Of a DNA stretch of 64,000 nucleotides, positions 8,458-17,391 are shown one piece after another. The notes beneath the pieces are model-generated. The model made no database searches. It saw only the letters and a program-made list of their open reading frames with translations, and was not told where the DNA came from. Position 1 is the first letter of the stretch; every line of letters starts with the position of its first letter. Source of the stretch: Bacillota bacterium (GTDB taxonomy: Bacteria > Bacillota > UBA4882 > UBA8346); the NCBI GenBank assembly GCA_023392595.1, contig JAEVYU010000085.1:71242-135241 (forward strand), given 5' to 3'. The position numbers were made by a program, and so were the translations under genes.

Positions 8458-9129
8458 ATGATCGAAGCCCTTATTTTTGACATGGACGGATTGATGTTTG
8501 ATACGGAAATTCTCTCTTTCGCCTGTTGGAAAACGGCAGCCGCCAAATACGGTTATCAGATTACCGAAGCATTGTTCCTGGAAACTCTGGGGCAAACGGT
8601 GGAAAAATCCCAAGAAATCTATGGGGAATCCTTTGGAGAAGATTTTCCTTTTGAAGAAGTCAAAAAAGAACGGTTTAGACTGGGAGCCGAATATCTGCGT
8701 ACCAATACGGTTCCAATCAAAGACGGATTGCTGGAGTTACTGGCTTACCTTAGAGACCATCATTACAAGACAGCCGTCGCCACCTCTTCTCCACGGGAAA
8801 TTGCGATACCGTTCATTGAAAAAGCCGGGGTGGCTAAATTCTTCGATGATGTCGTCTGTGGGGACGAGATCATCAACTCCAAACCCGACCCGGAGATATT
8901 TCTTACGGCAGCATTCAAGTTAGGGTCTTCACCGGATAGATGCATGGTGTTGGAAGATTCCGAGTCCGGGATTACCGCTGCCTCCCGGGCGGGGATGAAG
9001 CCCGTTCTGATTCCGGATCTTAAGGAGCCAAGCGCGGAGGTTAAACAATTGGCCTTCCGGCAGTTTAAGGGCTTAAAGCAAGTTCAACAAATGCTGGAGG
9101 AAAAGGTGCTGGCCCAAAAGGAAATTTAA
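8458..9129 (+). CDS. HAD-superfamily sugar-phosphatase / beta-phosphoglucomutase-like
   Basis: A 223-residue HAD hydrolase, subfamily I. Motif I is D-M-D-G-L-M-F-D-T-E near residue 8 with the nucleophile and acid/base aspartates. Motif II is A-T-S-S near 110. A lysine at K-P-D-P-E-I-F and the acidic motif IV E-D-S-E-S-G follow. The cap sits between motifs I and II, as in beta-phosphoglucomutase and YhcW-type phosphatases. The family acts on small phosphorylated sugars in the cytoplasm; the substrate cannot be told. ATG 8458 follows a GAGGT-like site. It stands alone and ends in a terminator. Confidence 0.88.
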   Translation: MIEALIFDMDGLMFDTEILSFACWKTAAAKYGYQITEALFLETLGQTVEKSQEIYGESFGEDFPFEEVKKERFRLGAEYLRTNTVPIKDGLLELLAYLRDHHYKTAVATSSPREIAIPFIEKAGVAKFFDDVVCGDEIINSKPDPEIFLTAAFKLGSSPDRCMVLEDSESGITAASRAGMKPVLIPDLKEPSAEVKQLAFRQFKGLKQVQQMLEEKVLAQKEI

Positions 9130-9203
9130 CGTTCAAGAAAAACAATATATTGAAATTAGCACATTCGCCGAAACTATATATTATTCATTTTTCGCCGAAC
9201 AGG

Positions 9204-9232
9204 CAGGCCGGGTAAACCCGGCCTGTTTATTT
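9204..9232 (+). terminator. Terminator after the HAD gene
   Basis: CAGGCCGGG, a TAAA loop, then CCCGGCCTG (9204-9225), followed by TTTATTTAT. A strong GC-rich stem about 75 bases past the HAD stop codon. Confidence 0.8.
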
Positions 9233-9240
9233 ATCTACTC

Positions 9241-9346
9241 GTAGGGCGTATCGTAAATAACCGGTAATCAAAAATGGGGAAGATACGCTCTGCTTAAGTA
9301 AAACGTTCACAATCATTGAGTAGTTATTTAGAGAACGTTTTACTAG
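9241..9346 (-). repeat. Dispersed two-hairpin element, copy B
   Basis: The reverse complement of this stretch matches 3536-3644 closely along its whole length, including both hairpins, with only scattered substitutions. The stop codon of the AraC-family gene (9345-9343, TAG) lies inside the element's CTAGTA end, so the element forms the end of that gene. Like copy A it has no coding potential. Confidence 0.8.
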
Positions 9347-10203
9347 ATTTCGACCGGAATATATATTTCGCTTTCCGAGTTCGAATCATCCGGCCCCAAA
9401 AACTTTTCACCGTAAAGTTCAAAATTGTATGGGAGGGATAATTTATAGTCAGTCTTGGGCAACCAGGATTCATAAATATATTGATAAGTGAGACCTACAT
9501 TACAAGAACATCCCTTATGAATAAAACGCAGGTACTTGGCTGGTGGTAAAAATTTTCCCACCAAGCTTGGGTTGATGTGGTTTAAATCCTCTACTTCAAC
9601 GGCGCACATTAAAAAAGAACCCTCCAGATCATATTGGTCCGACCAAAAAACGATTTGATAATATCTTTCGGGGATGATCCGGTTAGGAATCAAACCAATC
9701 TCAGCGGGAAAATGAGCCCACAATTGGGTAATCATCTCCGGTCTGCCCCGTTCAAATGCGACGGAGCCAATCAAAGAGATAGCGCCCAGTTCGATAAATT
9801 CCGGTTCAAGGTGCTTGATTTTGTTGAAATGGCTGACATTTTCTTCTGTAATCGCGCTTAAAAAGGGCAACTGTTTTTTGCCATGACTGCGGCGCAATTC
9901 AGTGGGGCTCAAGCCGAATGCCCGTTTAAAGGCCCGGTTAAAAGTCTCGCTGTCATTGAACTGATACTCAAAAGAAATATCGCTAATCTTCCTCTGGGAA
10001 TCCAAGATTTCATAAGCAGCTTCAGTAAGTCTGCGCCGTAAAATATAGTTTTTGGGTGAGTGGCCGGTAATCCCATGGAACAACCGGGTAAAATGATAAA
10101 GGGAATAACCCGCGTTTTGGGATACATCCACTACCGAGAGGTCATTTTTTAAATTTCCTTCAATAAATTGTATGGATCTGACGATAACATCCTGGTTTGA
10201 CAT
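9343..10203 (-). CDS. AraC-family regulator with GyrI-like effector domain
   Basis: A 286-residue protein. The N-terminus (about 1-105) is a double helix-turn-helix AraC domain, with A-G-Y-S-L-Y-H-F-T-R-L-F in the first HTH and F-N-D-S-E-T-F-N-R-A-F-K in the second. The C-terminal ~150 residues resemble the GyrI/BmrR-type effector-binding domain found in Rob/SoxS-like multidrug regulators. It probably senses a hydrophobic compound and activates resistance genes; the MFS exporter 800 bases away is a candidate target, by inference. ATG 10203 is preferred to 10215 because the AGGA site fits it better. The stop lies inside dispersed element B. Confidence 0.85.
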   Translation of the reverse strand: MSNQDVIVRSIQFIEGNLKNDLSVVDVSQNAGYSLYHFTRLFHGITGHSPKNYILRRRLTEAAYEILDSQRKISDISFEYQFNDSETFNRAFKRAFGLSPTELRRSHGKKQLPFLSAITEENVSHFNKIKHLEPEFIELGAISLIGSVAFERGRPEMITQLWAHFPAEIGLIPNRIIPERYYQIVFWSDQYDLEGSFLMCAVEVEDLNHINPSLVGKFLPPAKYLRFIHKGCSCNVGLTYQYIYESWLPKTDYKLSLPYNFELYGEKFLGPDDSNSESEIYIPVEI

Positions 10204-10300
10204 TGCATTATCCATCCTATTTTTTTAGGGGCTGACCTCCGCAATCTTTTGGGGCAGCCCCTTCCATAACCATACAGCCGACCCGGAGTTGCTATCACTC

Positions 10301-10783
10301 CTAACGGGCGTTGACAAATTCCTGCTCCCAATCAAAATTTGCCGAATCTTCATACCATTGGGGCCAGTGGGAACACCACTTTGGAACGGCAGACTCGCGA
10401 ATCCGATCCGTGGAAGGGTGGTAAGGCTTTAAATCAAGAATCGGACTACCATCCGCTGCATCGATATAGGCAATGCGGATCAGCCCTCTTTCATGGTCAA
10501 TGCTCAAAACCTGCGCCACAGAAAGTGCTATGGGATTGGGTCTGATCGGAGAGCGGGTAGCAAAGATTCCCATCCGTTCCGGCGAATTTTTATACGGTTG
10601 ATCAATTTGCTTGATCTCACGGTTTTCCCGACTATCCAAAAGATGTAACCAGTATAAGACATGTAAATAGCCAAATGAATCCAATTCCTTCAACCCCGCT
10701 ACAAATTGCTGTTCGATTTGAAGGGAAAAACCATTTCCGCTGTGTACATATCCAATCGGCAGTACCTCAAATTTACTTTGCAT
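10301..10783 (-). CDS. trmO: TsaA/TrmO-type tRNA m6t6A37 methyltransferase
   Basis: 160 residues, the length of the single-domain TrmO/YaeB family. Family hallmarks include I-G-Y-V-H-S near residue 10, L-x-Y-W-L-H-L near 45, and F-A-T-R-S-P-I-R-P-N-P-I near 75-86, then D-G-S-P-I-L-D-L-K-P-Y near 115. Characterised members use SAM to N6-methylate t6A37 of tRNA-Thr. The ATG has GGAGG upstream. It lies upstream of the AraC gene on the same strand, with an inverted repeat (10228-10262) without a T-run between them. Confidence 0.88.
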   Translation of the reverse strand: MQSKFEVLPIGYVHSGNGFSLQIEQQFVAGLKELDSFGYLHVLYWLHLLDSRENREIKQIDQPYKNSPERMGIFATRSPIRPNPIALSVAQVLSIDHERGLIRIAYIDAADGSPILDLKPYHPSTDRIRESAVPKWCSHWPQWYEDSANFDWEQEFVNAR

Positions 10784-10995
10784 CCTTATCCTCCTGTGAT
10801 GTTACTACCCGGGTGTATTTATATTGTAGCACTGAAGTACGAAACATTCCTGACCAAATTTGCCGTAAAGTCCGGTCAGTAAGCCGGAAAAAACCTAAAA
10901 AATGATATTTATTGCTATGGACCCATTATAAAGGGATAAGCATCCGGCAATCTGGAAACCATAAATCCTGTTATTCAAAAACAGGAGCATCTTTG

Positions 10996-12219
10996 ATGAA
11001 TAAAAACCTTTACCCGACGATTGCCATCCTATGTCTGGTCCCCTTTATCATGGTTTTAGGAAACTCCATGTTGATTCCGGTACTTCCGAAAATTCAAGAA
11101 GAGCTTCACGTGGGTCTGGTTCAGGTCGGATTTTTAATTACGGTATTTTCCATTCCGGCAGGGATCGTGATCCCCTTTGCCGGCATGCTGTCCGATCGGA
11201 TAGGACGAAAAAAAATAATGTTTCCGGCATTATTGATATACGGGATCGGGGGATTACTCGCCGGACTCTTTGCAATCCTTTTTAAAGAAAAGGCTTTCCC
11301 GTGGATTATTGGAGCAAGGATTATTCAAGGGATTGGAGCGGGCGGAACCTATCAGTTGGGAATGGCATTAGCCGGGGATTTGATTCAATCCAACGAACGT
11401 TCAAAAATATTGGGGTTATTGGAAGCATTCAACGGATTGGGAAAAGTGATCAGCCCTTTGGCAGGAGCCGCCATAGCAATGATTTCTTGGTATATGCCTT
11501 TTTTCGTATACGGGGTTTTGGCGATTCCGATTGGTTTTTTAGTTTTATGGGTAGTGAGTGAGGATGTAAAAAAATTAAAACAGCAAGTCCAACCCATTCC
11601 CAAGTATTTGGGCGATTTGGCCAAAATCTTCAAATCCAAGGGTCTTGCCTTGGCAACAGCTTTTCTAAGCGGCCTTTTAGCCTTGTTTGCGCTTTTCGGC
11701 TTATTGAGTTTTTTCTCGGATGTGCTGGAAAAACAATTTAAAATCGCCATCTTCCCGCGGGGATTAATCCTCGGTATTCCGGTATTGATTATGGCCTTAA
11801 CCGCCTATATCCTTGGGACCGTAATGCAGAAACAGATGACCCGCATTTTAAAATGGGCGGCGGTGATTGGCCTTTTCATGCTCGCCGCCGGCCTGATATT
11901 ATTTTGCCCCTTTAAAAACCTATGGGGGTTAACAATCGCCGCATCCATCCTGGGACTTGGAACCGGTGCAGTGTTACCCTCTCTAAACACTTTAATCACT
12001 TCTTCGGCTCCCAAAACCGAACGGGGGCTGGTTACCTGTTTGTACGGCACTGTAAGGTTTTTCGGAGTCGCCATCGGCCCTCCCTTATTTGGATTGGCCG
12101 AGAAAATCTCCAAACCGCCGATCTTTTTTACCACTGCCGGAATCTGTATCCTGGCGGGAGTATTGTTTCTATTCCTGGTGGATCCAAAAAAGATTATCCC
12201 GAAAGAGATTCAAAGCTAA
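10996..12219 (+). CDS. MFS drug-efflux-type transporter
   Basis: A 407-residue membrane protein with about 12 predicted helices. The MFS motif G-x-L-S-D-R-I-G-R-K-K follows helix 2, and helices 4-5 contain G-x-G-A-G and the L-x-x-P-L-A-G drug-antiporter-like segment. It resembles the Bmr/TetA(L) proton-coupled exporters; the substrate is unknown. ATG 10996 follows AGGAG at 10983-10987; the longer frame from 10912 has no ribosome site. It is convergent with the PTS IIA gene. Confidence 0.87.
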   Translation: MNKNLYPTIAILCLVPFIMVLGNSMLIPVLPKIQEELHVGLVQVGFLITVFSIPAGIVIPFAGMLSDRIGRKKIMFPALLIYGIGGLLAGLFAILFKEKAFPWIIGARIIQGIGAGGTYQLGMALAGDLIQSNERSKILGLLEAFNGLGKVISPLAGAAIAMISWYMPFFVYGVLAIPIGFLVLWVVSEDVKKLKQQVQPIPKYLGDLAKIFKSKGLALATAFLSGLLALFALFGLLSFFSDVLEKQFKIAIFPRGLILGIPVLIMALTAYILGTVMQKQMTRILKWAAVIGLFMLAAGLILFCPFKNLWGLTIAASILGLGTGAVLPSLNTLITSSAPKTERGLVTCLYGTVRFFGVAIGPPLFGLAEKISKPPIFFTTAGICILAGVLFLFLVDPKKIIPKEIQS

Positions 12220-12248
12220 ACAAAGAATGGGGAAAGTTTTTCAATTGC

Positions 12249-12728
12249 TCAATTTAATTTCACTGTCATGACGGTCGTGTTTAAATCGGCCTCACCATAA
12301 TGAAAAACCATTGAATCGATCCGGCCGGTATTGGTGATGATCATCGGAATAATAACGGATTTGGCATTGGCCCTCAATAACTCGATGTCGAAAACCAATA
12401 GTTTAGCGCCTTTTTTTACAGTTTGATTCCTGTGGACCAGGCTTTCAAAACCCTCCCCTTTTAAATTCACCGTATCAATCCCGATGTGGATAATGACTTT
12501 AAGACCTTCGGGGGTAGTAATTCCAATCGCGTGTTTAGTGGGAAAAATACTATTGATAGTCCCGTTGACCGGACAATAAATAATTCCTTCCGCCGGCTCA
12601 AAGGCCATCCCGTCTCCTACCATCTTGGTGGCGAACACTTGATCCGGCACTACAGCCAAGGGTATGGCCTTCCCCAGCACCGGCGAAGCGAAGTCAACCA
12701 TTTTCTTTCGTGAAAATAAGCGAAACAT
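12249..12728 (-). CDS. crr: PTS glucose-type IIA component
   Basis: 159 residues matching EIIA-Glc. The fold starts at F-A-S-P-V-L-G-K-A-I-P-L, then D-G-M-A-F-E-P-A-E-G. The two active-site histidines are in F-P-T-K-H-A-I-G-I and I-I-H-I-G-I-D-T-V (the second is phosphorylated). It passes phosphate from HPr (gene at 15441) to the IIB domain of the transporter encoded next door. The short gap and same strand place it in one operon after the IICB gene and antiterminator. Confidence 0.92.
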   Translation of the reverse strand: MFRLFSRKKMVDFASPVLGKAIPLAVVPDQVFATKMVGDGMAFEPAEGIIYCPVNGTINSIFPTKHAIGITTPEGLKVIIHIGIDTVNLKGEGFESLVHRNQTVKKGAKLLVFDIELLRANAKSVIIPMIITNTGRIDSMVFHYGEADLNTTVMTVKLN

Positions 12729-12794
12729 GAAAGCCTCCTAGAATTGATGGTGGAAAACAAAAACCGAAACTAATCTTTATTTTCCTAAGATTTT

Positions 12795-14213
12795 TTAAGA
12801 GTTCCCTCTCATCTTCAGCATGGTTTTAATATGCGATACAATGGGGTCGGCCATGGTACCGACCACAATTTGATAATGGTTAGCGGATAATTTGAGTATG
12901 TTGGCGGCTCCAAGTTGGATCAGCCGTTTCTCATCCACGAAAGATCCTTCTTTGGCCATTAAACGGATCCGGGTAACACAGGCATCGAGGGATTCAATGT
13001 TCCCGGCGCCGCCCATTGCCTTTAAAATTGCCCCGCATCGCTCTTTTAACTCCTCGGCATTTAATCCCGACAAGCTCTTGGATTCCTCTTCATCAAGACG
13101 TCCCGGAGTCGGGATATCCCATTTTTTGATGGCATAGAAAAAAATAAAATAATAGATAATCCCGTAACCAAGTCCGAATACTATCAACAGTATCGGTTTG
13201 CTCGATATTCCGAAATTCAATATATAATCAATCATTCCGGCGGAAAAGCCAAAGCCGGTACGAATTCCCAGCATGGAAACAACCGCTAAGGATACTCCGG
13301 TTAAAATTGCATGAATAACATAAAGCAACGGTGAAAGGAACATAAATAAAAATTCAATCGGTTCGGTAATCCCGGTTAAGAACGAAGTCAAAGCCACGCT
13401 TAACAACATACCGGTGATTGCTTTACGGTGCTTTTTCCGGGCTGCCGCAATCATGGCCAAGCAGGCGGCAGGTAAAGCAAACAACATAATCGGGAAAAAC
13501 CCGGTCATAAATGTGCCGGCACTGGGATCTCCCGCGAAAAAACGGGTTAAATCCCCATGAATCAATTTCCCGGCCGGAGTTTTGTACTGACCGAATTGAA
13601 ACCAGACAACGGTGTTGATCACATGATGCAGACCGAAAGGAATCAACATCCGGTTGCAAAACCCGAATAAAAAGCCGCCGATATACCCCGATCCCGCGAT
13701 TCCATTACCGATTAAATTCACGATTCGTTGAAAGAGCGGCCAAAGCCAGCCTGTCAATAACCCAAGCGCAACGGAAATCAAAGAAGTCAGAATCGGAACA
13801 AACCGTCTGCCGCCAAAAAAGCCAAGATAAAGCGGGAGTTTGATGGAATGATATTGGTTATAAAGAAATCCCGCCAGCAACCCTACAATAAGTCCGGACA
13901 GAATACCGACACTGATATTGGGGTCAAAAGTTGCGGCCACACTAGTTAATACCAAATGGCCGACCAAGGCGGCCAGTCCCGCTATACCGTTATTTTCCTC
14001 GGCCATACCGATGGCAATGCCGATAGCAAATAAAAGCGATAAATTATTATCCCGAAATATAGTATCACCGGCAGCATACATCCATGGCAGATTCAAAATA
14101 TCCGGAGCGCCCAAACGTTTTAAAAGGGCAGCAGCCGGCAACACCGCCGTTGGAGCCATCAAACCTTTCGATAATTTTTGTAACTTCAGAAGAATGCCGC
14201 GCCGATAAGACAA
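12795..14213 (-). CDS. nagE: PTS N-acetylglucosamine/glucose IICB transporter
   Basis: About 472 residues. The N-terminal ~370 form the IIC channel with about 10 helices, including A-A-G-D-x-I-F, G-L-H-H-V-I-N-T-V-V-W-F-Q and the hallmark G-I-T-E-P-I-E-F-L-F-M-F. The C-terminal ~80 are IIB with the phosphorylated cysteine in L-D-A-C-V-T-R-I-R-L. IIC details look more like NagE (GlcNAc) than PtsG, but the adjacent GlcT-type antiterminator leaves glucose possible. No IIA is fused; it is a separate gene downstream. The TTG at 14213 has a GAGGTGAGG site and is preferred to the TTG at 14246. Confidence 0.85.
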   Translation of the reverse strand: MSYRRGILLKLQKLSKGLMAPTAVLPAAALLKRLGAPDILNLPWMYAAGDTIFRDNNLSLLFAIGIAIGMAEENNGIAGLAALVGHLVLTSVAATFDPNISVGILSGLIVGLLAGFLYNQYHSIKLPLYLGFFGGRRFVPILTSLISVALGLLTGWLWPLFQRIVNLIGNGIAGSGYIGGFLFGFCNRMLIPFGLHHVINTVVWFQFGQYKTPAGKLIHGDLTRFFAGDPSAGTFMTGFFPIMLFALPAACLAMIAAARKKHRKAITGMLLSVALTSFLTGITEPIEFLFMFLSPLLYVIHAILTGVSLAVVSMLGIRTGFGFSAGMIDYILNFGISSKPILLIVFGLGYGIIYYFIFFYAIKKWDIPTPGRLDEEESKSLSGLNAEELKERCGAILKAMGGAGNIESLDACVTRIRLMAKEGSFVDEKRLIQLGAANILKLSANHYQIVVGTMADPIVSHIKTMLKMRGNS

Positions 14214-14266
14214 TATCCTCACCTCATAATACTTGAGAAATTCCAAAAAAAACGAATGGGGGTGTT

Positions 14267-15121
14267 TTATTTATCATTATAATTGGAAATATTTTTTAGC
14301 CTTTCAATGTGCATGGCAATATAACCGATCTCCGCTTCGGTAACCTTTAGATTGGTCTCTTCCGTAATCAAGCCGGCGACTTTTTTGGCCAATTTAAAAG
14401 AGACCTTATACAGCTTTTTGATGGAAGACAACAAATCATTTTTGATGGGAATATTCTGGGTAATCCGCTCAATCGCAAATCGCAAATGCGTGATGAAACG
14501 GGCGTAATCGATGGATTTCCGGTCAATTTCCAAATCAAGCTCATCCTCGATAATTTCCATTACCGAATTACAAAGATAAGTGTATTTGATGGTATTGGAA
14601 AGTTTCCCCTGATTTTTCAAGGAATGCACATGGAGGGCTATAAATCCGACTTCACTCTCTGGAAAGTTAATGCCGATACTTTTTTCGAGAATGGCAACAG
14701 CTCTCCTGGCAAGCTCCACTTCCCGGGGATAAAGAGTCTCAATCTCAATCATGAAAGGATTTTCTATTTTATCGTTGTTTTTGAGTCGATAGACGGCAAA
14801 AGCGACATGGTCAATAAACCGGACATGAATTTCATCTCCCACAGGCTGTCCAGTCTCCGTGCTGATCATGGCGATAATTTCCTCACAAATTCCCACCAAA
14901 GGAGCATCAATCTGGGTAATTAACTGGTTAAACTTCGAGTTTGCCTCGGAGCTCGCGATAGTAAATATTTTTTCAAAAGGGCCATCCGCTCCAACCAAGT
15001 CCCCTTCTTTTTTACCAAATCCAAGTCCCTTACGGATGAGGATTTTTTCGGTATTTTCGGACTTAGCAAGAATCACATTATTATTGAATACTTTTACCAC
15101 AAAATATTGGGCTGGTTGCAT
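14267..15121 (-). CDS. glcT: GlcT/LicT-type transcription antiterminator
   Basis: 284 residues: an RNA-binding CAT domain (about 1-60, F-V-V-K-V-F-N-N-N-V-I-L-A) then two PTS-regulation domains PRD1 (about 65-170, with H-V-R-F-I-D-H and H-V-H-S-L) and PRD2 (about 175-284, with H-L-R-F-A and M-H-I-E-R). Phosphorylation of PRD histidines by PTS proteins controls dimerisation and antitermination at a RAT hairpin. It is the first gene of glcT-IICB-IIA. No clear RAT/terminator pair was found in the short gap before IICB, so the target may be the glcT leader. ATG 15121 has AGGAGG at 15135-15130. Confidence 0.88.
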   Translation of the reverse strand: MQPAQYFVVKVFNNNVILAKSENTEKILIRKGLGFGKKEGDLVGADGPFEKIFTIASSEANSKFNQLITQIDAPLVGICEEIIAMISTETGQPVGDEIHVRFIDHVAFAVYRLKNNDKIENPFMIEIETLYPREVELARRAVAILEKSIGINFPESEVGFIALHVHSLKNQGKLSNTIKYTYLCNSVMEIIEDELDLEIDRKSIDYARFITHLRFAIERITQNIPIKNDLLSSIKKLYKVSFKLAKKVAGLITEETNLKVTEAEIGYIAMHIERLKNISNYNDK

Positions 15122-15440
15122 TCCCAAACCTCCTGCCTCTTTTGAGGATAAGAACAAGTAACATTAGTATAACATACCGGAAAATTCATTCCGTAAAGCA
15201 TTTTACCGGTATCCGGCCCTTCATTGATGCGAACATTGCCTGCCGGATTAAATTTGAGTTTATTTATCCAATAATAAAGGATTTTTGGGTTTAAGAAATA
15301 AAAATATTATATCATGTTTCGATATTTGTTGCATTCCTTCACCGGCCTGATATGAAAAATCCATCGCTCGAATAATCTTGGACTTCCTTGCCTGGAAATA
15401 GGTTTTCGATAAAAAATTATTATAAGGGTGTGGGTAAAGG

Positions 15441-15704
15441 ATGAAAGAAGTCATGGTTCAAGTCACCAATATGACCGGGTTACACGCGCGTCCCGCAGCC
15501 CAAGTGGTTAAACTGGCGACAAAATTTAAATCACAAATTTATGCCGTTAAAGACGGCAAAAGAGCGGATTTAAAGAGTTTACTGGATCTCTTGGGCTTGG
15601 GAGTTTGTCAAAATGACTCTTTTACTATCCAGGCGGAAGGAAAAGATGAAAATAAAGCCGTCGAGCAAATTACGGAATTAATCGAAAAAATCAATAATAG
15701 CTAA
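15441..15704 (+). CDS. ptsH: HPr phosphocarrier
   Basis: 87 residues, the standard HPr length. The active histidine is in T-G-L-H-A-R-P-A near residue 15. The regulatory serine site is L-K-S-L-L-D-L-L near 46, so HprK-type control is possible. It carries phosphate from enzyme I (not in this window) to the IIA at 12249. It is transcribed divergently from glcT. The start is ATG 15441 with an AAGG-type site. Confidence 0.92.
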   Translation: MKEVMVQVTNMTGLHARPAAQVVKLATKFKSQIYAVKDGKRADLKSLLDLLGLGVCQNDSFTIQAEGKDENKAVEQITELIEKINNS

Positions 15705-15749
15705 TTCAGGTATTGGATTCCATTTTTTTATCTTCATCTTTACATGTCC

Positions 15750-15778
15750 TTGACATTGGCAATGGGATTTGTTAATAT
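15750..15778 (+). promoter_or_regulatory. Sigma-A promoter downstream of ptsH
   Basis: TTGACA (15750-15755), 17 bases, TAATAT (15773-15778): a near-consensus promoter. Transcription should begin near 15785. It lies only 45 bases after the ptsH stop and in front of a short hairpin-terminated RNA and then the sugar ABC operon. Confidence 0.8.
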
Positions 15779-15784
15779 AGATGT

Positions 15785-15873
15785 AACAAGTGAAAATTTA
15801 TTTTACTATTTTCAATCGGCGTGCAACGTAAAGGCAAGAGCTGAAAGGATTATTCCTTTTCAGCTCTTTTTTT
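15785..15873 (+). ncRNA. Candidate ~90-nt small RNA or attenuated leader
   Basis: The promoter at 15750-15778 and the intrinsic terminator at 15837-15873 define a transcript of about 90 bases with no credible reading frame. A smaller hairpin, GAAAAT pairing with ATTTTC, lies in its 5' half. It may be a free small RNA or the leader of the ABC operon that starts 107 bases further on. No known RNA family is recognised. Confidence 0.5.
15837..15873 (+). terminator. Intrinsic terminator upstream of the ABC operon
   Basis: AGAGCTGAAAGGA, a short loop, then TCCTTTTCAGCTCT followed by seven T. Very strong. It ends the ~90-nt transcript before the ABC operon and could also end ptsH read-through. Confidence 0.88.
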
Positions 15874-15979
15874 GTCTTCCAATCAATATAATGGAAAAGG
15901 TGGTGAGAATACCGGATATTCGTTAATCAAAGAGAAATTTTTATTTCAATCTTTTTACTAATTTAGGAGGTGTATGTTT

Positions 15980-17266
15980 TTGAAGAAAGCAAGTTTGCTG
16001 GTTTTAGTTTTAGCTTTGGTATTGGTCAGCGTTTTAAGTTCCGCGACCATTTTGGGTGCAGATAAAGTAACTTTAACCCTGGGTTCCTGGCGGGTCGATG
16101 ATGTGGAAGCCGTCAACAAAGTTTTGGCGGCCTTTAAAGCCAAAAATCCCAATATCGACATCAAATTTAACCCGACCAACCCGCCTGACTACAACGCCGT
16201 TCTCCGCACTCAATTAACGGGTGGAACCGGTCCCGATTTAATGTATCTGCGTTCTTTCAAAATTAGCGCCGATTTATATAAGGATGGTTTTCTGGCGCCC
16301 ATTACCGAGATGCCGAAATTAAAAGCAAACTTTACGGAAGGTAATTTGAGTCCCTGGACCAATGATAAGGGTGTTATCTATGGTTTACCCTTCATGGCCG
16401 TATCCCATGGTATTTATTACAATGCCGATATCTTCAAAAAATATAAAATTAAAGTTCCCGCCACTTGGGAAGAATTAATGGCCGCAGCCAAAAAGTTAAA
16501 GGCTGCCGGTGTCATTCCATTTTCCAACGGTTCCAAAGACCAATGGGATATGAATGAAATCGTCTTCATGAATCTCCTTCCGGACTTTATCGGAGGCAGG
16601 GCATCCCGCTTGGAATATGAAACCGGAAAAGTTCCGTTTAACGACCAAAAAATGGTTGCCGCATTCCAGGCCATCAAAGATATCGCCCCCTATCTGCCGG
16701 CAGGACAAGAAGGCGTTTCCTATTACGATTCTCAACAACTCTTCCTGCTTGGAAAAGCCGCTATGTTCTTCGGCGGTTCCTGGGATGTCGCCATGTTTGA
16801 AAAAGCCGCTCCCGGTTTCAATTGGAGCATCATGGCCACTCCGGCGCCATCCGGCAAAAAAACCATCGTTTGTTTCCACCCCGATTGCGGTATCGGTATT
16901 AACAAAGTTTCCAAACACCAAAAAGAAGCCCGGATCTTTTTAGACTGGTTGACTTCCAAACAAGCCGCCCAAATTCTGGCTGATGAAGTTCCCGGTTTTT
17001 ATCCGCTTTCCAAAAACGGCAGCGCTTTGAAAGTTAAGAGCGAACACGCCAGCGAATTCCTGGCTATCAGCAAGGGCAAAGAGACCGATTTGCGTTTCGA
17101 TTGGCCGGTTATCATGGATGCTCCTCAAGGCAAGCCCGACGGTTATACACTAACCCAAAACGCAGCACTTGCCGTAGCCAAAGGCGCAATGACTCCCAAA
17201 CAAGCTGCAGATTCCCTGCAAGCCGGGTTGGCCCAATGGTACGCGCCAACGCAACATTTTAAATAA
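15980..17266 (+). CDS. ABC sugar-binding protein (family 1)
   Basis: About 428 residues. A signal peptide (K-K-A-S-L-L-V-L-V-L-A) is followed by A-D-K-V-T-L-T-L-G-S-W and a family-1 extracellular sugar-binding fold (G-G-T-G-P-D-L-M-Y near residue 75; F-F-G-G-S-W-D near 255). There is no lipobox cysteine, so it would be released by signal peptidase I; in a monoderm most such proteins are lipoproteins. TTG 15980 is chosen because AGGAGG ends nine bases before it; ATG 15974 is only three bases away. It delivers an oligosaccharide to the two permeases encoded downstream. No ATPase is in the operon, so a shared MsmK-type ATPase is likely. Confidence 0.88.
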   Translation: MKKASLLVLVLALVLVSVLSSATILGADKVTLTLGSWRVDDVEAVNKVLAAFKAKNPNIDIKFNPTNPPDYNAVLRTQLTGGTGPDLMYLRSFKISADLYKDGFLAPITEMPKLKANFTEGNLSPWTNDKGVIYGLPFMAVSHGIYYNADIFKKYKIKVPATWEELMAAAKKLKAAGVIPFSNGSKDQWDMNEIVFMNLLPDFIGGRASRLEYETGKVPFNDQKMVAAFQAIKDIAPYLPAGQEGVSYYDSQQLFLLGKAAMFFGGSWDVAMFEKAAPGFNWSIMATPAPSGKKTIVCFHPDCGIGINKVSKHQKEARIFLDWLTSKQAAQILADEVPGFYPLSKNGSALKVKSEHASEFLAISKGKETDLRFDWPVIMDAPQGKPDGYTLTQNAALAVAKGAMTPKQAADSLQAGLAQWYAPTQHFK

Positions 17267-17391
17267 TTAGCCAAAGACTTTTTTAAGAATCTGCCTGGCA
17301 TAGGATTCCTTATTTTATGCCAGGCAATTAAATTCTTTCCGGGGCAACTCATTTCGGATTACAGAGAAATCAGTAATTGAAGGAGTCAATT

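Noticed and set aside
10228..10262. Strong inverted repeat GGGGCTG...CAGCCCC as a terminator
   Set aside because: The trmO-araC direction is followed by an A-run, not a T-run. It may be structural, but no function can be supported.
15260..15454. 64-codon minus-strand frame across the ptsH start
   Set aside because: It overlaps the ptsH start, has no family-like sequence and no ribosome site.
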